From assembly GCA_964596535.1 (NCBI GenBank), contig CAZQUR010000097.1, positions 1 through 10,399 of the forward strand: DNA of 10,399 nt. The letters run 5' to 3'. How positions within the stretch are numbered: the stretch's first letter is position 1; every line of letters begins with the position of its first letter. Made by a program: the position numbers and the translations under genes. The DNA comes from GCA-002779465 sp964596535. GTDB lineage: Bacteria; Desulfobacterota; Desulfobacteria; Desulfobacterales; UBA2156. Under the pieces are notes generated by a model. It was not told the origin of the DNA. It worked only from the letters and a program-made list of their open reading frames with translations, and did no database searches. Below are positions 6,385 to 10,399 of the stretch, piece by piece.

Positions 6385-7388
6385 CGCCGCATGCTTCGGA
6401 GGCGCGCCTCGCCGGCTCCCGCCTGATGGTGGGATTCAACGGCACCCGCCTGGACGCGGACCTGAAATACCTCATCCGGGACATTGGCGTTTCCGGCATT
6501 ATTTTGTTCAAAAGGAACATTTGCGATCCCGAACAGGTGCGCCGACTCGTCCGGTCGGCCCAGGACTTCGCCGTCTCCTGCGGCAGGGCCCTCCTCTTTG
6601 TGGCCGTGGATCAGGAAGGGGGGGAAGTGGCCCGCCTGAAAGGACCGTTTTTCACCGAATTTTCCGGAAATCCGCATATCCAAAATACTGCCGGCGCCCG
6701 GCGCTTTGCCGAGACCACGAGCCTGGAATTGAAATCCGTGGGGATCAACATGAACATGGCGCCCGTACTCGACGTGGTGCCGCCCGGCATCGACGGCGTG
6801 ATGACGAACCGATCCTTCGGAAGCGACCCGGTCCGCGTGTCGGTTTTGGGGAGCGCGGTGGTCTCCCGTTTCCAGGAAAAGGGCATCCTCTCGGTGGCCA
6901 AACACTTTCCCGGAATGGGACGGGCCGTCAAGGATCCCCACGTGGACCCCATCCGTCTTCCGGTTTTGTTTTCGGAAATGGAAACCTCCGATCTCGTCCC
7001 TTTCAAAGGCGCCGTGGAAACGGGCGTTTCGGGCATCATGCTCTCCCACCTGGTGTACACGCAAATCGATCCGGACTGGCCGGCCAGCCTCTCCGGGATC
7101 ATCGCCCGGGATCTGCTCCGGGACCAAATGGGGTTTGACGGCCTGGTGATCACCGATGATCTGGACATGGGGGCCGTTGACGGCCGTTATGCCGTCGAGA
7201 CCCTCGCCGGCCGGATCCTGGAGGCCCAAATCGACGTGGCGTTGGTCTGTCACCGTATGGAAAAGATGGAACGTCTCTTCGATGCAATCCGGAAGTGCCT
7301 GGAAAGATCCGCCGCCCTCAGGGCCTCGGCGGCGGCGTGCCATCAACGGATCACCCGGATCAAGGACGCCTTTTTCCGTCCCGCTTAA
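6381..7388 (+). CDS. nagZ: NagZ-type beta-N-acetylhexosaminidase (glycoside hydrolase family 3)
   Basis: Predicted cytosolic enzyme that removes GlcNAc from GlcNAc-anhydroMurNAc peptides during peptidoglycan recycling. The 335 aa single-domain product matches the length of Gram-negative NagZ. Key positions: Asp77 in DQEGG, Arg144 in TNRSFG, Lys174-His175 in KHFPGMG, the Asp185-x-His187 dyad that marks NagZ-type GH3 enzymes, and the nucleophile aspartate ~259 in ITDDLDMGAV. One oddity is KHFPGMG where the family normally has KHFPGHG; the other active-site residues remain, so activity is still likely. No signal peptide is visible. It is translationally coupled to mltG, whose product creates the anhydro ends NagZ substrates carry. 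Its stop codon overlaps that of the convergent tsaD. Other GH3 glucosaminidase specificities cannot be excluded. Confidence 0.9.
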   Translation: MTPHASEARLAGSRLMVGFNGTRLDADLKYLIRDIGVSGIILFKRNICDPEQVRRLVRSAQDFAVSCGRALLFVAVDQEGGEVARLKGPFFTEFSGNPHIQNTAGARRFAETTSLELKSVGINMNMAPVLDVVPPGIDGVMTNRSFGSDPVRVSVLGSAVVSRFQEKGILSVAKHFPGMGRAVKDPHVDPIRLPVLFSEMETSDLVPFKGAVETGVSGIMLSHLVYTQIDPDWPASLSGIIARDLLRDQMGFDGLVITDDLDMGAVDGRYAVETLAGRILEAQIDVALVCHRMEKMERLFDAIRKCLERSAALRASAAACHQRITRIKDAFFRPA

Positions 7389-8395
7389 TCTTTCACCGGC
7401 GGCCGGCCCGCCCGGGAGTAAACGTCGGCGTCGAGCCCGCAGGCTTCCCCCCGGCAAAGGCGGTGGTACCCGGCATGGGCGATCATGACGGCGTTGTCCC
7501 CGCAAAGATCCAGGGGCGGAACATGCAAGACCATCCCCTTTTCCCCGGCGGCGGCTCCCATCCGTGCCTGAAGCCGGGCGTTGGCCGCCACACCGCCCAC
7601 CAGGGCCAGGTGAGGGCACCCTAAGGCTTCCGCGGCCCGGGCCGCCTTGACGGCAAGGACATCCACCACCGCTTCCTGAAATCCCGCAACGATGTCGGGC
7701 ACGTGATTCGGATGCTCCGGATGCGTTTGGAGGTATCGGTTCACCGCCGTCTTGACCCCGCTGAAGCTGAAATCAAAGGAATCCGAATCCAAAAAGGCCC
7801 TGGGGAAGCGGATCCGGTCCGGATCCCCTTTGCGTGCCATCCGGTCGATGACGGGCCCGCCGGGATACCCCAGGCCCAGCATCTTGGCCACCTTGTCGAA
7901 GGCCTCCCCGGCGGCGTCGTCCCGGGTTTTTCCCATGAGGTTCCAGTCGAGGAAATCCTTCACCCGATACAGGGCCGTGTGCCCCCCGGAGACCAGCAGG
8001 GCGACAAAGGGAAAGGGCGGCGGAGTCGAAGCAAAAAAGGCGCTGTGGAGATGGCCTTCCAGGTGATCCACCCCCACGTAAGGCATATCCGCGGCATAGG
8101 CCAGGGACTTGGCAAAGGAAAACCCCACCAAAAGAGACCCCACCAGGCCCGGCCCCCGGGTCACGGCCACGCCGTCAATTCGGCCGAGGGAAACCCCCGC
8201 TTCCTGAAGGGCTTGCCGCACCACCGGAACGATGGCCTCCATGTGTTTCCGGGACGCCAGCTCCGGGACCACGCCGCCGTATGCATGGTGGACATGGATC
8301 TGCGAGGCCACCACCGAGGACAGGATCGTGGTGCCGTCTTTGACCACCGCGGCCGCGGTTTCATCGCATGAGGTTTCGATTCCCAGTACGTTCAT
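7385..8395 (-). CDS. tsaD: tRNA N6-adenosine threonylcarbamoyltransferase TsaD
   Basis: Catalytic subunit that transfers the threonylcarbamoyl group from TC-AMP to A37 of ANN-decoding tRNAs, forming t6A, together with TsaB and TsaE (TsaC makes TC-AMP; none of these is in the window). The 336 aa product starts with MNVLGIETSCDET, the canonical Kae1/TsaD opening. Metal ligands fall at the same positions as in the E. coli protein: His111 and His115 in DHLEGHLH and Asp300 in CGDNAVMIA. LVSGGHTALY, DDAAGEAFDKVAK, FSFSGVKTAV and ALVGGVAANARL are further signatures. The ATG at 8395 is preferred; an in-frame extension to 8485 would run into the upstream gene and add 30 residues without family resemblance. 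AAGGGG lies a rather distant 11-13 bases upstream. The 34 bp gap to the preceding gene suggests cotranscription. Confidence 0.97.
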   Translation of the reverse strand: MNVLGIETSCDETAAAVVKDGTTILSSVVASQIHVHHAYGGVVPELASRKHMEAIVPVVRQALQEAGVSLGRIDGVAVTRGPGLVGSLLVGFSFAKSLAYAADMPYVGVDHLEGHLHSAFFASTPPPFPFVALLVSGGHTALYRVKDFLDWNLMGKTRDDAAGEAFDKVAKMLGLGYPGGPVIDRMARKGDPDRIRFPRAFLDSDSFDFSFSGVKTAVNRYLQTHPEHPNHVPDIVAGFQEAVVDVLAVKAARAAEALGCPHLALVGGVAANARLQARMGAAAGEKGMVLHVPPLDLCGDNAVMIAHAGYHRLCRGEACGLDADVYSRAGRPPVKD

Positions 8396-8429
8396 GCCGG
8401 CCGGTTTCCCCTTTTTCCGTTGACCCGTT

Positions 8430-10286
8430 TCAGGCCGGCGGGACAGCCGGCGGGTGTTCATCGGCAGGAAGCGGGACGTCTTCAAGCTGCACGGAAAAGC
8501 GCTTGAGAAAAAGGCCGCGGTCTTTGCAAAACGCCTTCACCGCCTCCATTCTCGCCGGATCGGCCTCGGTGAAAGAAACGAGCAGCCCACCCACCGGATG
8601 CTTCTCGACAAGGGTCTCCAGGTCGGCAAAGGACCCCAGGATGGGATACCCCTGGAGCTTCCTTCCCGCTTTCATGACGTCGTCGTCGATGAACCCCACG
8701 GGTTTTACATTGAGGGCGTCGTTGTTGAGAATCTCCCGCAACAGGATTTCCCCCCCGCGGCCGGCGCCGTAGATGATGACCGCATCCCCGGCCATGGACT
8801 TCCGGCGCATGGTGTCCCGGAAGAGGCGGAAGGAGCCCCGGGTCCCCAACAACAGGCCGGTGCACAAAAACCAGTCGATGACGAAAATCCCCTTGGAGAA
8901 ATCCTCGAACCGGTAGATGAAGGTCACCACCGTGACGGACAGAACGGTCCCCGCCGCCGTGGCCTTGAGGTACGTATACACATCACTGGCGCTCATGTAG
9001 CGCCAGATGCCCCGGTAGACCCCCATGGCGAAAAAAGCCAAAAACTTGCAGGCGATGACCGCCGGCAGGGACCGTAAAAAGACCTTGAAATAGATGAGAA
9101 AGGCGTTTTCTTCGAACCGGAGCCGATAAGAAACGTAATAGGCGAATGCAATGAGCCCGAAATCGAGGATGACCAGAAGAATCTGGCGCTTGTAGGTCAG
9201 CTCCACCAGGATGGGGGTATACACCCGTCCCCGGAGAAGGGAAAACTCCTCTTCGGGGTAGACGCGGATCTGGGCCAGATAAACCCCCATGAGCATCACG
9301 GACAGGGCCAGGGGGATGATGACCCCCGGCGAGGTGAGGGTGTCGCTCCGGTCCACAAAAACGGCGGAAAGTCCGGACACGGCGCCGATGCCGTAAAGAA
9401 ACAGGGCGGCCCCCCGCTCGGAAAGCCCCATGAGGACGAGCCGGTGGGACGTATGGTCCTTTCCCCCCACCGACGCCTTCCGGCCGCTCAAAATCCGGAT
9501 CAGCGTCACCAGGGTGGTGTCCAAAATCGGGACCATGAGGACCATCACCGGAACGGCGTAGGCCGAGATCCGGTTCCCGGTGCCGTTTTGGGTGTACAGC
9601 ATGGCCAGCATGGAAAGGAAAAACCCGATGGAAAGGCTCCCGCTGTCGCCCATGAAGATGGAGGCCGGATTGAAGTTATACACCAAAAAGGCGGTCAGGG
9701 ATCCGGCCAGGATCAGGGCCATGAAAAAAAGCGGCTCGGAATGATTAAAAAAAAGGACGGCCAGGATCAGGGCCGCCACGAGTCCCACCCCGGCGCAGAG
9801 GCCGTCCATGTTGTCCAGCAGGTTGAAGGCGTTGGTGATCCCCACGATCCACACGATGGTCACCATGGTATCCAGGGTCAAGGAGACGAACCAGTGGAGC
9901 CGAAACCCCAGAAAGGCGATGAATGAGGCCACCACGATCTGCCCCATCAATTTGGTGTGGGGCTTGATCTTGATGAAATCGTCCAGAAGGCCCAGCAGGA
10001 ACAGCCCGGTGATCCCGAGCCACACCGCGGCCTCCGGAGAGGCGGGGAGCCTGACCACCGCGGTCCGGTCCATGTGGGAAAAAATGGAATAAAAATCGGA
10101 GAGGACAAAAAGGGGGATGGAAATTCCGGCATAGATGGCGATCCCGCCGAGCAAGGCGGTGGGGTTTTTATGCCAGCGCTCCTCGGAAGGCTGCGCCACC
10201 CAGCCCTTTTCCAGGGCCGCCTTACGGACCAGGGGGGTCAGGACCAGGCAGGTGAAAAAGGCCGCCGCAAATAAACCGTACGCCAT
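8430..10286 (-). CDS. Fusion of a WecA/MraY-type sugar-phosphate transferase and a membrane-linked Rossmann (CoA_binding_3) domain
   Basis: A 618 aa polytopic inner-membrane protein. Residues ~1-345 are a polyprenyl-phosphate sugar-1-phosphate transferase (glycosyltransferase family 4): RWHKNPTALLGGIAIY, the acidic LLGLLDDF (~97-104), NAFNLLDNMDG (~152-162), FMGDSGS (~211-217) and HTSHR (~278-282), set among about ten hydrophobic helices. Such enzymes load UDP-GlcNAc or a similar sugar onto undecaprenyl phosphate. After a loop (~340-365), a second part has about four helices (~368-485) and then a nucleotide-binding Rossmann domain, YGAGRGGE (~506-513) and GFIDDD (~531-536). This matches the N-terminal half of CapD/WbpM-type dehydratases and of some initiating glycosyltransferases, but the protein ends before any YxxxK short-chain dehydrogenase domain. 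Start: ATG at 10286 fits the family N-terminus; a TTG at 10379 would translate repeat DNA. The ribosome binding site is weak. tsaD follows after 34 bases. The sugar is unknown. Confidence 0.85.
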   Translation of the reverse strand: MAYGLFAAAFFTCLVLTPLVRKAALEKGWVAQPSEERWHKNPTALLGGIAIYAGISIPLFVLSDFYSIFSHMDRTAVVRLPASPEAAVWLGITGLFLLGLLDDFIKIKPHTKLMGQIVVASFIAFLGFRLHWFVSLTLDTMVTIVWIVGITNAFNLLDNMDGLCAGVGLVAALILAVLFFNHSEPLFFMALILAGSLTAFLVYNFNPASIFMGDSGSLSIGFFLSMLAMLYTQNGTGNRISAYAVPVMVLMVPILDTTLVTLIRILSGRKASVGGKDHTSHRLVLMGLSERGAALFLYGIGAVSGLSAVFVDRSDTLTSPGVIIPLALSVMLMGVYLAQIRVYPEEEFSLLRGRVYTPILVELTYKRQILLVILDFGLIAFAYYVSYRLRFEENAFLIYFKVFLRSLPAVIACKFLAFFAMGVYRGIWRYMSASDVYTYLKATAAGTVLSVTVVTFIYRFEDFSKGIFVIDWFLCTGLLLGTRGSFRLFRDTMRRKSMAGDAVIIYGAGRGGEILLREILNNDALNVKPVGFIDDDVMKAGRKLQGYPILGSFADLETLVEKHPVGGLLVSFTEADPARMEAVKAFCKDRGLFLKRFSVQLEDVPLPADEHPPAVPPA

Positions 10287-10320
10287 GATATTCTGTTGTC
10301 CGACGCTCCAGGATGATAAA

Positions 10321-10399
10321 CTTGTAAAAAGTCGAAATTGGGACGGCAAAGTAAAAAGCTCCAGATGCAAGGCGCGCAAATTCTGAGGAATGAGGCGTA
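10321..10399. repeat. Partial dispersed intergenic repeat, cut by the window end
   Basis: The stretch begins CTTGTAAAAAGTCG, carries GTAAAAAG twice (10324-10331 and 10351-10358), and continues with AGATGCAAGGCGCGCAAATT and TGAGGAATGAGGCGTA to the end. From memory, this closely resembles half of an approximately palindromic intergenic repeat in Desulfobacterales genomes, in which GAGGCGTAC leads into the centre and a mirrored arm ends in CTTTTTACGAAGCCATCA. That terminal sequence appears at 51-69 of this window. The other arm would lie beyond 10399. The repeat separates the transferase gene from whatever precedes it. Membership rests on memory and the shared GTAAAAAG boundary, not on alignment. 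Confidence 0.5.

Noticed and set aside
7300..7470. Rho-independent terminator between nagZ and tsaD
   Set aside because: GC-rich inverted repeats (for example around CCGGCGGCCGG) exist here, but none is followed by a T run on either strand.
6255..7619. A 454-codon minus-strand open frame antisense to nagZ and the mltG end
   Set aside because: Low-complexity shadow with no family motifs; it also runs into tsaD in another frame.
8396..8485. N-terminal extension of TsaD by 30 residues
   Set aside because: It would overlap the upstream transferase gene, and the canonical TsaD start MNVLGIETSCDE begins at 8395.
10287..10345. Promoter for the transferase-tsaD unit
   Set aside because: A TATCAT-like -10 can be found on the minus strand near 10313, but no acceptable -35 lies at the right distance, so I did not annotate it.
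10287..10379. N-terminal extension of the WecA-like fusion from a TTG at 10379
   Set aside because: The added residues would be translated from repeat DNA and do not resemble the family, whose first membrane segment follows directly after the ATG at 10286.
1..10399. CRISPR array, tRNA, rRNA, riboswitch, insertion sequence or defence module
   Set aside because: No regularly spaced direct repeats, no tRNA-like cloverleaf or T-loop consensus, no glycine-riboswitch-like leader (the gap before the fusion gene is only 131 bp) and no transposase or nuclease motifs were found.

Overview
The window is a dense, G+C-rich stretch of bacterial chromosome with seven protein genes, short intergenic gaps and no RNA genes. 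Gene content (a Gram-negative type NADP isocitrate dehydrogenase, MltG, NagZ, TsaD, a WecA-like transferase) and the repeat fragments at both edges suggest a Desulfobacterota/deltaproteobacterial anaerobe. That placement is inference: the edge repeats resemble, from memory only, intergenic repeats of Desulfobacterales genomes.

Layout. Left edge (1-66): an REP-like hairpin and a probable terminator abutting the icd stop codon. Minus-strand unit 67-2550: a LarA-type nickel-dependent racemase/epimerase gene followed by icd. The 131 bp gap at 2551-2681 is a divergent promoter region, with a perfect 15 bp palindrome between the two presumed -35 elements. Plus-strand unit 2682-7388: a single-frame fusion of aminomethyltransferase (GcvT) with a serine hydroxymethyltransferase-type domain (882 aa), then mltG, then a nagZ-type GH3 gene that overlaps mltG by ATGA. 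Minus-strand unit 10286-7385: a large membrane protein joining a WecA/MraY-type sugar-phosphate transferase to a membrane-anchored Rossmann domain, then tsaD. The nagZ and tsaD stop codons overlap tail to tail. The right edge (about 10321-10399) looks like one half of a dispersed intergenic repeat that is cut by the window end.

How the genes work together. The GcvT-SHMT fusion would carry out two consecutive folate-linked steps: forming methylene-tetrahydrofolate from the glycine-derived aminomethyl group, then using it to make serine from a second glycine. MltG and NagZ are both peptidoglycan enzymes (strand cleavage to anhydro ends, and removal of GlcNAc from anhydro-muropeptides), so their coupling makes sense. 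The WecA-like fusion would start a lipid-linked surface glycan. TsaD is the housekeeping tRNA t6A enzyme. The most notable items are the two fusion proteins. I see no defence system, CRISPR array, complete mobile element or other clearly new system.
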